DNA of 64,000 nt from Streptomyces cavernae (GCF_004023625.1 NZ_RPDJ01000002.1:186001-250000), one strand, 5' to 3'; positions 18,711-27,967 are shown, counted from the stretch's first letter. A program made the numbers and translations. Notes: generated from the sequence alone by a model not told the origin.

Positions 18711-21700
18711 GTGACTCAGTCTGCATCGGTCGGGTATCTCCGGTTTCCTCATCTCCACGGCGATTTGGTCGCCTTCACCGCCGAGGACGACGTCTGGGTG
18801 GCGCCCCTCGACGGGGGCAGGGCCTGGCGGGTCAGCGCCGACGACGTTCCGGTGCAACACCCCCGCTTCTCCCCGGACGGTACGCACATCGCCTGGACCT
18901 CCACCCGTGACGGAGCGCCGGAGGTACACCTCGCGCCCGTGGAGGGCGGTCCTTCCCGCCGCCTGACGTACTGGGGCAGTTCGCGGACGCAGGTACGCGG
19001 CTGGACCCCGGACGGTCAGGTGCTCGCCGTCAGCGCCGTCGGCCAGGCCTCGCTGCGCCGCAGCTGGGCGCAGTCCGTTCCGCTGGACGGCGGGCCGGCG
19101 AAGCTACTGCCGTACGGGCCCGTCGGCGATGTGGCGTTCGGGCCCGCCACCGTGCTGCTGTCCGCGCCCATGGGCCGCGAGGCAGCGTGGTGGAAGCGGT
19201 ACCGGGGCGGAACCGCGGGCAAGCTGTGGATCGACCGCGCCGAACAGGGCGCGGAAGCGGGGGAGTTCGAACGGCTGCACCAGGACCTCGACGGGAACCT
19301 GGAGTACCCGTCGTGGGCGGGGGACAGGATCGTATTCCTCTCCGACCACGAGGGTGTGGGTGCCGTCTACTCGTCCCTCGCGGACGGCTCGGAGCTGCGG
19401 CGGCACACGGGCCTCGAAGGGTTCTACGCCCGGCACGCCGCCACCGACGGCACACGGGTGGTGTACTCGTCCGCCGGTGAGCTGTGGCTGCTGGAGGACC
19501 TCGAGGAGGGGACGGAGCCCCGGCGGCTCGACATCCGGCTCGGCGGGCAGCGCGTCGACCTGCAACCCCATCCGATCAGCGCCTCCCGCTGGTTCGGGGC
19601 GGCCTCGCCCGACCACACCGCGCGGGGCAGCGCCGTCTCCGTCCGCGGCGCCGTGCACTGGATCACCCACCGCTCCGGGCCCGCCCGCGCGCTCGCCGCC
19701 GAACCCGGTGTACGGGCCCGGCTGCCGCGCACCTTCCGCGCCGACGGCGAGGAGTACGTGGTGTGGGTGACGGACGCGGAGGGCGACGACGCCCTCGAGT
19801 TCGCGCCCGCCACCGGCGTCGCCCCCGGAGCCACCCCGCGCCGGCTGGCCGCCGGACAGCTGGGGCGTGTCCTCGGTCTCGCCATGGCACCCGACGGCAG
19901 CAGGGCCGCTGTCGCCTCGCACGACGGACGTGTGCTGCTGGTCGAACGGGAGACCGGTGAGGTCCGCGAGGTGGACCGCAGCGAGGACGGCGACTGCAGC
20001 GGGCTGGTCTTCTCGCCCGACTCGGCCTGGCTCGCCTGGTCCCACCCCGGGCCCAGCCCGCTGCGCCAGCTCAAGCTCGCCAACACCGCCGACCTGTCCG
20101 TCACCGAGGCGACCCCGCTCCGCTTCCGGGACTACTCACCGGCGTTCACCCTCGACGGCAAACACCTGGCCTTCCTGTCCGCGCGCTCCTTCGACCCGGT
20201 CTACGACGAGCACGTCTTCGACCTCGCGTTCGTCGGCGGATCCCGGCCGCACCTCATCACGCTGGCGGCGACCACGCCGTCGCCGTTCGGTCCGCAGCGC
20301 CACGGCCGCCCCTTCGACGCCCCGGACAAGGAGGAGACCCCCGACAGCGAGGGCACCCCCGCGACCCGGATCGACCTCGACGGGCTCGCCGACCGCATCG
20401 TGCCGTTCCCGGTCGAGGCCGCCCGCTACACCACCCTGCGGGCCGCCAAGGACGGGGTGCTGTGGCTGCGGCACCCACTGCGGGGCGTGCTCGGCGCCTC
20501 GCGGGCCACCCCCGACGACCCCGAGCCGAAGACCGAGCTGGAGCGCTACGACCTCGTTCAGCAGCGCATCGAGCACCTCAACGGCGACTCCGACCACTTC
20601 ACGGTCAGCGGCGACGGCAAGCGGGTGCTGCTGTGGACCGACGGCAAGCTCAAGGTCGTCCCCAGCGACCGGCGGGCCTCCGGCGACGAGGACAGCGACA
20701 GCAACATCACCGTCGACCTGTCCCGGATCCGGCAGACCGTCGACCCGGCCGCCGAATGGCGGCAGATGTTCGACGAGACGGGCCGGCTGATGCGGGACAA
20801 CTTCTGGCGGCCCGACCTCGGCGGGGTCGACTGGGACGCCGTCCAGAGCCGCTACCGTCCGGTGCTGGACCGGGTCGCCACCCATGACGACCTCGTCGAC
20901 CTGCTGTGGGAGGTCCACGGCGAACTGGGGACCTCGCACGCGTACGTCACACCCGCGGGTGGCTGGGGCGGCGGCGACCGCCGGCAGGGGTTGCTGGGCG
21001 CGGACATCTCCCGCCACGAGGACGGCCCCCTGGGGACCCCGCTGTGGCGCATCGACCGCATCCTGCCGTCCGAGACCTCCGACCCCGAGGCCCAGGCGCC
21101 GCTGGCCGCGCCCGGGGTGGCGGTCCGGGCCGGGGACGCGATCGTCGCGGTCGGCGGCCGGCCCGTCGACCCGCTGACCGGGCCCGGGCCGCTGCTCGTC
21201 GGGACGGCCGGAAAGCCGGTCGAACTCACCGTCTCGCCCTCCGGCGGCGGCGACCCGCGGCACACGGTCGTCGTGCCCATCGGCGACGAGGAGCCGCTGC
21301 GCTACCACGCGTGGGTCGCGGACCGGCGGGCCTACGTCCACGAGAAGTCCGGCGGTCGGCTCGGCTATCTGCACGTGCCGGACATGGTGGGCTCCGGCTG
21401 GGCACAGCTCCACCGCGACCTGCGGATGGAGGTCGCCCGCGAGGGACTTGTGGTGGACGTCCGGGAGAACCGGGGCGGGCACACCTCGCAGCTCGTGATC
21501 GAGAAGCTGGCGCGCCGGATCGTGGGCTGGGACGTGCCGCGCGGGATGCGGCCGTACAGCTATCCGATGGACGCGCCGCGCGGGCCCGTGGTGGCCGTCG
21601 CCAACGAGTTCTCCGGCTCGGACGGGGACATCGTCAACGCGGCGATCAAGGCCCTCGGTATCGGGCCGGTGGTCGGCACCCGCACCTGGGGCGGTGTCAT

Positions 21701-21950
21701 CGGCATCGACAGCCGCTACCGGCTGGTGGACGGCACCCTGGTGACCCAGCCCAAGTACGCCTTCTGGCTGGAGGGTTACGGGTGGGACGTGGAGAACCAC
21801 GGCGTGGACCCGGACGTGGAGGTCGTCCAGGCACCGCAGGACTACGCGGCCGGGCGGGACGTCCAGTTGGACGAGGCGGTACGGATCGCGCTGGCCGCGC
21901 TGGAGGAACGCCCGGCCAAACAGCCGCCGGGGCTGCCTGAGTTGGGGTAG
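18711..21950 (+). CDS. Tricorn-type S41 serine protease
   Basis: A 1079-residue protein with tricorn protease architecture: beta-propeller repeats over roughly the first 650 residues (DDVWVAPLDGG, FSPDGTHIAW and many D-G turns), a C1-like helical segment (NFWRPDLGGVDW), a PDZ domain (~800-855; GVAVRAGDAIVAVGG), and an S41 catalytic part with GTSHAYVTP (His near 742) and ANEFSGSDGDIV (Ser near 967), then GVIGIDSRY. No signal peptide is evident, so it is probably cytosolic, degrading oligopeptides. GTG at 18711 begins the conserved SVGYLRFPHLHGD. An AAA+/TPR pair follows downstream. Confidence 0.94.
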   Translation: MTQSASVGYLRFPHLHGDLVAFTAEDDVWVAPLDGGRAWRVSADDVPVQHPRFSPDGTHIAWTSTRDGAPEVHLAPVEGGPSRRLTYWGSSRTQVRGWTPDGQVLAVSAVGQASLRRSWAQSVPLDGGPAKLLPYGPVGDVAFGPATVLLSAPMGREAAWWKRYRGGTAGKLWIDRAEQGAEAGEFERLHQDLDGNLEYPSWAGDRIVFLSDHEGVGAVYSSLADGSELRRHTGLEGFYARHAATDGTRVVYSSAGELWLLEDLEEGTEPRRLDIRLGGQRVDLQPHPISASRWFGAASPDHTARGSAVSVRGAVHWITHRSGPARALAAEPGVRARLPRTFRADGEEYVVWVTDAEGDDALEFAPATGVAPGATPRRLAAGQLGRVLGLAMAPDGSRAAVASHDGRVLLVERETGEVREVDRSEDGDCSGLVFSPDSAWLAWSHPGPSPLRQLKLANTADLSVTEATPLRFRDYSPAFTLDGKHLAFLSARSFDPVYDEHVFDLAFVGGSRPHLITLAATTPSPFGPQRHGRPFDAPDKEETPDSEGTPATRIDLDGLADRIVPFPVEAARYTTLRAAKDGVLWLRHPLRGVLGASRATPDDPEPKTELERYDLVQQRIEHLNGDSDHFTVSGDGKRVLLWTDGKLKVVPSDRRASGDEDSDSNITVDLSRIRQTVDPAAEWRQMFDETGRLMRDNFWRPDLGGVDWDAVQSRYRPVLDRVATHDDLVDLLWEVHGELGTSHAYVTPAGGWGGGDRRQGLLGADISRHEDGPLGTPLWRIDRILPSETSDPEAQAPLAAPGVAVRAGDAIVAVGGRPVDPLTGPGPLLVGTAGKPVELTVSPSGGGDPRHTVVVPIGDEEPLRYHAWVADRRAYVHEKSGGRLGYLHVPDMVGSGWAQLHRDLRMEVAREGLVVDVRENRGGHTSQLVIEKLARRIVGWDVPRGMRPYSYPMDAPRGPVVAVANEFSGSDGDIVNAAIKALGIGPVVGTRTWGGVIGIDSRYRLVDGTLVTQPKYAFWLEGYGWDVENHGVDPDVEVVQAPQDYAAGRDVQLDEAVRIALAALEERPAKQPPGLPELG

Positions 21951-21996
21951 CGGGGCCTGGGCCTGCTCAGAGCTGGGGTCCGGGGCGGTGGCCGGG

Positions 21997-22202
21997 GGCT
22001 GGTGCCGGGGCAGGGGCCGGGCGGGGTTCGCGGTGAGTTCTTCGCCTCCTCCGCCCCCACCCGTCCCTCTGGGCTCCGCTCCGGAGGCCCCGCAGGGTTG
22101 CGCGCTCCGGTCCCTGCCGGGCTCCCCCAGGGGCTCCGAGCTCCGGTCCCTGCCCTTCCGCCATCGGCTTCGCGGCCTCGTCCGCGATCGCCGGACAGGG
22201 TG
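21997..22202. repeat. Streptomyces interspersed intergenic repeat, copy 2
   Basis: The 486-bp gap 21951-22436 contains GGGCGGGGTTCGCGGTGAG, then TTCTTCGCCTCCTCCGCCC and CACCCGTCCCTC, two direct copies of GCTCCGGTCCCTGCC, and a closing CGGCCTCGTCCGCGATCGCC with ACAGGGTGA, paralleling the copy at 15710-15932. As in the first copy it lies directly after a gene's stop codon. Confidence 0.55.
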
Positions 22203-22237
22203 AACCTCGCGATACCACTGGCCTTGACGTCCTCACT

Positions 22238-22249
22238 TGCGTAAACGCA
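22238..22249. promoter_or_regulatory. Short palindrome in shared TCACTTGCGTAA motif
   Basis: TGCGTAAACGCA is an inverted repeat of 5-bp arms. The overlapping 12-mer TCACTTGCGTAA at 22233 also occurs at 18647 upstream of the tricorn gene. Possible common regulator site for the tricorn and AAA/TPR units; weak evidence. Confidence 0.3.
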
Positions 22250-22392
22250 GGCGATTCCGGTCTGCACCGCTCCGCGGTGCTCCCTCGGGTTCCTGCTTCA
22301 TCGACCCCTGCCGCCCATAAGGGTGTTCTGACAAGGTCTCCACAGGCTTCACATCCCGCCCGTCCGGCGGTAGCGGTGTGACGCAATAAGTG

Positions 22393-22408
22393 CAACTCCT
22401 GGGAGTTG
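22393..22408. promoter_or_regulatory. Palindrome upstream of AAA ATPase gene
   Basis: CAACTCCTGGGAGTTG is an inverted repeat with 7-bp arms and a 2-base centre, ending 28 bp before the ATPase start. Its position suits an operator or promoter-overlapping regulator site; the regulator is unknown. Confidence 0.35.
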
Positions 22409-22436
22409 TGGGGAACATGGCTCGTAAAGTTGCTTC

Positions 22437-23756
22437 ATGTCCGACGAAACACCCCTCATACGCAGCCTCCGCGCCGCGGTTGCGGCCGCCCCCGACGATG
22501 TGCCCCTGCGGCTGCACCTCGCCGAGTTGTTGCTGGACGCCGGGGACACCGACGGTGCGGTCGGAGAGGCTGCCGTCGCGTTGCAGCAGGCGCCGGGGGA
22601 CCAGTCGGCCCGGGCGCTGATGGTGCGTGCGATGGGGGTGACGGCGGAGCCCACGGCCCCCGTCGCCCCCGAGACGCCGGTGCCGTCCGAGGCACCGGTG
22701 CCGTCACAGGGTTCCGCGCCGCACGGGCCGACACCCCAACTGCCGGCGGAACCCGACGGGTTCGACTGGCGCGCCGCCGAGGAGGAGGTCGGCGGCATCG
22801 TCCCGCCGCGCTTCGTAGGCGAGTTGGGGGAACCGCTCAGCGTCGACGGGCACGGCGACCCCGGATCCGCCGACGCCTGGGACGCCGAATTCCCGCAAGG
22901 TGTAAGGCTGTCGGACGTCGGCGGCATGCAGGACGTCAAGGACCGCCTGGAGGCCGCCTTCCTGGCACCGCTGCGCAATCCCGGACTGCGCAAGCTGTAC
23001 GGCAAGAGCCTGCGCGGCGGTCTGCTGCTGTACGGGCCGCCGGGCTGCGGCAAGACCTTCATCGCGCGGGCGGTCGCGGGCGAACTCGGCGCATCCTTCC
23101 TGCCGATCGCCCTCAGCGACGTCCTCGACATGTGGATCGGCAGGTCCGAGCAGAACATCCACGACATCTTCGTCAACGCCCGGCGCAACGCCCCGTGCGT
23201 CGTCTTCCTCGACGAACTGGACGCGCTCGGCGCCAAGCGCAGCCGTATGCAGCACAGCGGTCTGCGCAACGTCGTCAACCAGCTCCTCACCGAACTCGAC
23301 GGGGTGGACGGCGGCAACGAGGGCGTCTTCGTCCTGGCCGCCACCAACGTCCCCTGGGACGTGGACATCGCGCTGCGCCGCCCCGGCCGCCTCGACCGCA
23401 CCCTCCTCGTGCTGCCCCCGGACGGCCCGGCACGGGAGGCGATCCTCATCTACCACCTGCGGGAACGCCCCATCGAATCGGTCGATCTGGGCAAACTCGT
23501 GAAGGCCACCGACGGCTTCTCCGGCGCCGACCTCGCCCACCTGTGCGAGACGGCCGCCGAGTCCGCGCTGCTGGACTCCGCCCGCACCGGCGAGGTCCGC
23601 ATGATCGGCATGCGTGACCTGCTGGGCGCGGCCAAGCAGATCCGGCCGTCGACCGAACCGTGGTTCGCGGCGGCGCGGAACGTGGCGATGTTCGCCAACG
23701 ACGGCGGCACCTACGACGACCTGGTCGCCCATCTGAAGCGGAAGCGCAAGCTGTGA
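22437..23756 (+). CDS. AAA+ ATPase with N-terminal TPR-like segment
   Basis: A 439-residue protein. Residues ~8-60 look like a TPR hairpin (PLRLHLAELLLDAGDTDGAV), then a Pro/Ala-rich linker (~65-105). The single AAA module (~155-400) resembles the FtsH/p97 class: Walker A GPPGCGKTF, Walker B VVFLDELDALG, LAATNVPWDVDIALRRPGRLDR (sensor 1 and arginine-finger region), GFSGADLAHLCETAAE (sensor 2 region). There is no protease motif and no membrane segment. Its TGA overlaps the GTG of the next gene, a TPR membrane protein, implying a complex. It follows the tricorn protease by 486 bp. Confidence 0.92.
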   Translation: MSDETPLIRSLRAAVAAAPDDVPLRLHLAELLLDAGDTDGAVGEAAVALQQAPGDQSARALMVRAMGVTAEPTAPVAPETPVPSEAPVPSQGSAPHGPTPQLPAEPDGFDWRAAEEEVGGIVPPRFVGELGEPLSVDGHGDPGSADAWDAEFPQGVRLSDVGGMQDVKDRLEAAFLAPLRNPGLRKLYGKSLRGGLLLYGPPGCGKTFIARAVAGELGASFLPIALSDVLDMWIGRSEQNIHDIFVNARRNAPCVVFLDELDALGAKRSRMQHSGLRNVVNQLLTELDGVDGGNEGVFVLAATNVPWDVDIALRRPGRLDRTLLVLPPDGPAREAILIYHLRERPIESVDLGKLVKATDGFSGADLAHLCETAAESALLDSARTGEVRMIGMRDLLGAAKQIRPSTEPWFAAARNVAMFANDGGTYDDLVAHLKRKRKL

Positions 23757-24817
23757 CCGTCGCCGAGGCGACCGAGCGGGCACGGTTGCTGATGGAACTG
23801 GGCCGGCACGCCGACGCCCGCGCGCTCCTGGTCCGCCGGATCGCGGAGGACCCCGAGGACGTACGGGCGTGGATCCGGCTCTCCCGCTGCCACGCGGCGC
23901 TCGGCGAACCCGAGGAGGCCCTCGCCGCGATCGAGGAGGCCGTACGCCGCGCACCCGAGGACTACGACGCCGTCAACGTGCGCGCCCACGCCCTGCGCCG
24001 TGTCGGCCGCCTCGAGGAGGCCGCGGACACCGCGATGCGGGCGATCGGCATCGGGCCCGACTGGTGGGGCGCGTACGCCCTCCTCGCCGAGGTGCAGCTC
24101 TTCCTGCCCGAGCGCTACACCCGCTACGAGGCCTACCAGACCGCGCTGGACGCGGTGCGGTACGGCCCCGACGAGGTCGGCGCGCACCTGACGCTGTGGA
24201 AGCTGGCCACCGTGATCGGCAACCACGAGATGGCGGACCGCGCCGAGCGCGCCATCCTGCAGTTGGACCCCACCCACCAGTTCGCGCTGTCCCAGCAGAC
24301 CGCCAAGGCCGCGCGGGACGCCAGGGCCCCGGCCGCCGCCGAGCTGTACGCCGACGCGCTGGCCGTCGCCCCCGACTCGCCCGGGCTGCGCGGCGGCCTC
24401 GACGGCGCCGTGTACCGGATGCTGCGCGGCACCCGCTGGCCGGCGCTGCTGTGTCTGCTGATCGCGGCCGGAACGGTCGATGTGCTCCCGGTCCACGCGG
24501 TGGACGACCGCGCGGGGCTTCCGCTGCCGCAGGCCGCCCGGCTGGGGGTCCTGGCGGTGCTCGCCGCCGTCTGGGGCCTCGGTGCCTGGTACCCCTACCG
24601 CCGGCTGCGCACCGGCGTCCGCCTCGGCATGGCGTCGCTGGTGCGCCGCCGGGTGTGGGCCCGGATCGTGTTGGGCCAGGCGGCGTGGTGCACGGCGTGC
24701 GCCGTGCTGGTCGCGGTGGTTCCGTGGGAGGCACGCGGGGTGCCCCGGCTGCTGGCCGCGGCCGCCGTCGTACCGGTCCTGCTGACCGTCTGGTTCGACC
24801 GCCGGAGGATCGGGTGA
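23753..24817 (+). CDS. TPR-repeat membrane protein
   Basis: A 354-residue protein starting at GTG 23753 inside the previous stop (GTGA overlap). Residues 1-215 are TPR-like helical repeats (ARLLMELGRHADARALLVRRI, LSRCHAALGEPEEALAAIEEAV and others). The C-terminal ~120 residues hold about four hydrophobic segments ([65 protein letters not shown]), so the TPR part faces the cytosol on a membrane anchor. With the coupled AAA ATPase it may form a membrane-tethered unfolding or assembly machine; this is inference from gene coupling. Confidence 0.87.
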   Translation: MTVAEATERARLLMELGRHADARALLVRRIAEDPEDVRAWIRLSRCHAALGEPEEALAAIEEAVRRAPEDYDAVNVRAHALRRVGRLEEAADTAMRAIGIGPDWWGAYALLAEVQLFLPERYTRYEAYQTALDAVRYGPDEVGAHLTLWKLATVIGNHEMADRAERAILQLDPTHQFALSQQTAKAARDARAPAAAELYADALAVAPDSPGLRGGLDGAVYRMLRGTRWPALLCLLIAAGTVDVLPVHAVDDRAGLPLPQAARLGVLAVLAAVWGLGAWYPYRRLRTGVRLGMASLVRRRVWARIVLGQAAWCTACAVLVAVVPWEARGVPRLLAAAAVVPVLLTVWFDRRRIG

Positions 24818-24948
24818 TGCGGCGGCCTGCGCCGTCGGCGTCAGGGTGGCCGCTCATGGATAGCATGCGTGCGGACGTCAGTTGACGGACATCAGCGAAA
24901 TGACGTGAGCGGACGGACGTCAGTGACCAGTGTCTAGGAGGCGTGAAC

Positions 24949-25302
24949 GTGGCCGGAGAGCCGCAGGACGACTGCCTGTTCTGCAAGATCGTGGCGGGCC
25001 GGATCCCGGCGACCGTGGTGAAGGAGACCGAGACGACCGTCGCCTTCCGTGACATCAACCCGCAGGCGCCCACCCACGTCCTGGTGATCCCGAAGGTGCA
25101 CTACGCGGACGCCGCGGAACTCGCCGCCGCCGAGCCCTCCGTCACCGCGGACCTCCTGCGCCACGCGGGGGAGGTCGCCACCGAGGAGAAGCTGGAGAGC
25201 TACCGGCTCGTCTTCAACACCGGCAGCGGCGCCGGACAGACCGTCTTCCACGCCCATCTGCACCTCCTCGGCGGGCGCGGTATGCACTGGCCGCCCGGGT
25301 GA
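24949..25302 (+). CDS. HIT family protein (histidine triad)
   Basis: A 117-residue HIT hydrolase: DCLFCKIVAGRIPA at the N-terminus, DINPQAPTHVLVIPK, and the triad HAHLHLLGGRGMHWPPG near the C-terminus. Members hydrolyse purine nucleotide phosphoramidates such as AMP-lysine. GTG at 24949 is preferred because AGGAGG lies seven bases before it; GTG at 24943 would leave two or three. The rnz start follows six bases after the stop. Direct GGACGTCAGT repeats near 24875 and 24914 lie in the leader. Confidence 0.94.
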   Translation: MAGEPQDDCLFCKIVAGRIPATVVKETETTVAFRDINPQAPTHVLVIPKVHYADAAELAAAEPSVTADLLRHAGEVATEEKLESYRLVFNTGSGAGQTVFHAHLHLLGGRGMHWPPG

Positions 25303-25308
25303 GGCGCC

Positions 25309-26214
25309 GTGTCCATACGTGAACTGGTGGTCCTCGGCACCGCCAGCCAGGTTCCCACCCGGCACCGCAACCACAACGGCTACTTCCTGCGCTGGGACGG
25401 CGACGGCCTGCTCTTCGACCCCGGAGAGGGCACCCAGCGGCAGATGCTGCGCGCCGGGGTGGCCGCGCACGACCTGCACCGGATCTGCGTCACGCACTTC
25501 CACGGCGACCACTCGCTCGGCCTCGCCGGGGTGATCCAGCGCATCAACCTCGACCGGGTGCCGCACGAGATCACCGCGCACTATCCGCGATCCGGGCAGG
25601 AGTACTACGACCGGCTGCGGCGCGCCACGGCCTTCCGCGAGACGGTGGCCCTCACCGAGGCGCCGGTCGACGGCGACGGGGTGCTCGCGACCGGACCGTC
25701 GTACGTGCTCGAGACGCGTCGGCTGTCCCACCCCGTCGAGTCGTACGGGTACCGGCTGGTCGAGCCGGACGGACGGCGCATGCTGCCCGAGCGGCTGGCC
25801 GCGTACGGGATCACCGGGCCGGACGTCGGGCGCATCCAGCGGGAGGGCGTCCTGGGGGACGTGCCCCTCGACGCGGTGAGCGAGGTGCGGCGCGGGCAGC
25901 GGTTCGCGTTCATCATGGACACCCGGATGTGCGACGGCGTGCACGCCCTCGCCGAGGGCTGCGACATGCTCGTCATCGAGTCCACCTTCCTCGATGCGGA
26001 CGAGCAACTCGCCGTCGAGCACGGCCATCTGACGGCGGGTCAGGCCGCTCGGGCGGCCCGGGACGCGGGCGTACGGCATCTCGTGCTCACCCACTTCAGC
26101 CAGCGGTACGGCGAACCCGACGAGTTCGAGCGTCAGGCGCGGCGGGCCGGCTTCGACGGGGAACTGACCGTCGCACACGACCTGCTGAGGGTTCCGGTGC
26201 CCAAGCGGCTGTGA
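25309..26214 (+). CDS. rnz: Ribonuclease Z
   Basis: A 301-residue MBL-fold tRNase Z. Seen: [42 protein letters not shown], the metal motif [11 protein letters not shown], a flexible-arm region (~150-200), [24 protein letters not shown] and LTHFSQRYG. It trims tRNA 3' trailers. GTG at 25309, six bases after the HIT gene stop, indicates one transcript. Confidence 0.95.
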   Translation: MSIRELVVLGTASQVPTRHRNHNGYFLRWDGDGLLFDPGEGTQRQMLRAGVAAHDLHRICVTHFHGDHSLGLAGVIQRINLDRVPHEITAHYPRSGQEYYDRLRRATAFRETVALTEAPVDGDGVLATGPSYVLETRRLSHPVESYGYRLVEPDGRRMLPERLAAYGITGPDVGRIQREGVLGDVPLDAVSEVRRGQRFAFIMDTRMCDGVHALAEGCDMLVIESTFLDADEQLAVEHGHLTAGQAARAARDAGVRHLVLTHFSQRYGEPDEFERQARRAGFDGELTVAHDLLRVPVPKRL

Positions 26215-26274
26215 CGGGGTGAGGGAGCACGTGGCGGTTCCGGAACGGCTGTCCCGCGGCCGTACGATGCTTCG

Positions 26275-27267
26275 ATGTCCCTCCCGAAAGCCGAACTGCA
26301 CCTCCATATCGAAGGCACCCTGGAACCCGAGCTGGCGTTCGGGCTGGCCGCGCGCAACGGCGTGTCGCTGCCCTACGCGGACACCGAGGAGCTGCGGACG
26401 GCGTACCGGTTCTCCGACCTGCAGTCGTTCCTGAACCTCTACTACGAGCTGATGGCGGTCCTGCGTACCGAGCAGGACTTCGCCGATCTCGCGGACGCGT
26501 ATCTCGCCCGCGCCGCCGCACAGGGCGTGCGGCACGCCGAGATCTTCTTCGACCCGCAGGCCCACATCGCCCGGGGTGTGGGGATGGGGACCGTCGTCGA
26601 AGGGCTGGGGCGGGCGCTCGGCGCCGCCGAGGAACGGCACGGCGTCTCCACCCAGCTGATCATGTGCTTCCTGCGCGACGAGTCCGCCGAGTCGGCGATG
26701 GAGACCCTCGACGCAGCGAAGCCCTACCTCCACCGGATCGCGGGGGTGGGCCTCGACTCCGCCGAAGTCGGCCATCCACCGGTGAAGTTCGCGGCGGTCT
26801 ACGAGGCCGCCGCCGCGCTCGGGCTGCGCCGGGTCGCCCATGCCGGGGAGGAGGGGCCGCCCTCCTACGTCGTCCAGGCCCTCGACGTGCTCGGCGTCGA
26901 GCGGATCGACCACGGGCTGCGCTCCATGGAGGACCCGGCGCTGGTCGAACGCCTGGTCAGGGAGCGGGTGCCGCTGACACTGTGTCCGCTGTCGAACGTA
27001 CGGCTGCGCACCGTGGACACCCTCGCGGAGCACCCGCTGCCCGCGATGCTGGACGCCGGGCTGATGTGCACCGTCAACTCCGACGACCCCGCCTACTTCG
27101 GCGGCTACGTCGACGACAACTTCCGTGCGGTGCGCGAGGCGCTGGGGCTTTCGCCGGAGCGGCTGAGGGAGCTGGCGCGCAACTCCTTCGAGGCGTCGTT
27201 CCTGGACCACGACGAGGAGCGGCGGGCCCGCTACCTCGCGGAGGTCGAGGCCTACGAGTTCGGCTGA
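26275..27267 (+). CDS. add: Adenosine deaminase
   Basis: A 330-residue amidohydrolase of the adenosine/adenine deaminase family: metal site KAELHLHIEGTL, VRHAEIFFDPQAH, RVAHAGEEGPPSYV (catalytic Glu), ERIDHGLR (His), and VNSDDPAYFGGYVDDN (Asp pair). GYVDDNF and PLTLCPLSNVRL are typical of the adenine deaminase-like branch, so adenine, not adenosine, may be the real substrate. ATG at 26275 follows a 60-bp gap after rnz. Confidence 0.92.
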   Translation: MSLPKAELHLHIEGTLEPELAFGLAARNGVSLPYADTEELRTAYRFSDLQSFLNLYYELMAVLRTEQDFADLADAYLARAAAQGVRHAEIFFDPQAHIARGVGMGTVVEGLGRALGAAEERHGVSTQLIMCFLRDESAESAMETLDAAKPYLHRIAGVGLDSAEVGHPPVKFAAVYEAAAALGLRRVAHAGEEGPPSYVVQALDVLGVERIDHGLRSMEDPALVERLVRERVPLTLCPLSNVRLRTVDTLAEHPLPAMLDAGLMCTVNSDDPAYFGGYVDDNFRAVREALGLSPERLRELARNSFEASFLDHDEERRARYLAEVEAYEFG

Positions 27268-27430
27268 GCCCCCGAGACTGAGCCCCCGAGACCGAGCCCC
27301 CGCCGCCGAGGCCGTGGCGGGCCGGCCGGGGTCCGCCACGGCGGAGCACTGCGGCCGGGCCGCGGTGCGCAGGGCGGCCTCGGTCATCGGCCTCGCGGTC
27401 ATCGGCGTCCCGTCGGGCGTCCCGGTCATC

Positions 27431-27535
27431 GGCACCTCGATCAGCGGCACCTCGGTCAGCGGCACCTCGGTCAGCGGCACCTCGGTCAGCGGCACCTCGG
27501 TCATCGGCCTCCTGGTCATCGGCACCTCGTCCAGC
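27431..27535. repeat. 15-bp tandem repeat, seven units
   Basis: The unit GGCACCTCGGTCAGC is repeated in phase from 27431 to 27535; units 2-4 are identical and the outer ones carry one to four changes. Read on the minus strand it gives TEVPL repeats, on the plus strand GTSVS; both frames have high third-position GC, so codon bias does not settle whether it is coding. Confidence 0.9.
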
Positions 27536-27785
27536 AGCAGGCCGGTCGCCTGGGCCGCGCCCATCGCCGGGATTGCGGGGATCGCCGGGAATCCGCCCGT
27601 GCCGGGGGAAAGGCTGCCGACGAACAGCAGCAGGCCGGTCGCCTGGGCCGCGCCCATCGCCGGGATTGCGGGGATCGCCGGGAATCCGCCCGTGCCGATG
27701 AAAGGCTGCCGACGAACAGCAGCAGGCCGGTCGCCTGGGCCGCGCCCATCGCCGGGATTGCGGGGATCGCCGGGTCGCCGGGATC
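27533..27785. repeat. 92-93-bp direct repeat, three copies
   Basis: Units beginning AGCAGCAGGCCGGTCGCCTG start at 27533, 27626 and 27718. The first ~70 bases of each are identical; the third breaks into short CGCCGGGAT iterations. The changing interval shifts the frame, so no single frame is maintained through all copies. Together with the 15-bp array it fills most of the 700-bp gene-free gap 27268-27967. Confidence 0.9.
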
Positions 27786-27881
27786 GCCGGGGGTATCCGC
27801 CCGCGCCGACAGAAGACTGCTGGCGAGCGGCTCGAGTGACCCGCACGCCGTGCCACCCGGGCGTCAACGCAGTGGGCAGTT

Positions 27882-27897
27882 CCCCCTCCGGAGGGGG
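27882..27897. terminator. GC-rich perfect hairpin, no U tract
   Basis: CCCCCTCCGGAGGGGG is a perfect 16-nt palindrome between the repeat tract and the PfkB gene. It may end read-through from either side, but there is no T run, so function as a terminator is uncertain. Confidence 0.4.
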
Positions 27898-27967
27898 AGC
27901 GCGAGCCCGTCCGGTGGTGTCCTTGGTGCACACTGGCGTCCATCAGCACCACGCCAGGGAGCACACC

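Noticed and set aside
24934..27933. 999-codon minus-strand frame across HIT, rnz and add
   Set aside because: Antisense shadow of three well-supported genes; only its first ~200 codons, in the repeat tract, are not explained and they are treated as repeats.
27314..27967. N-terminal extension of the PfkB kinase through the repeats
   Set aside because: Low-complexity repeats, no conserved motif, and a good GTG with ribosome-binding site at 27968.
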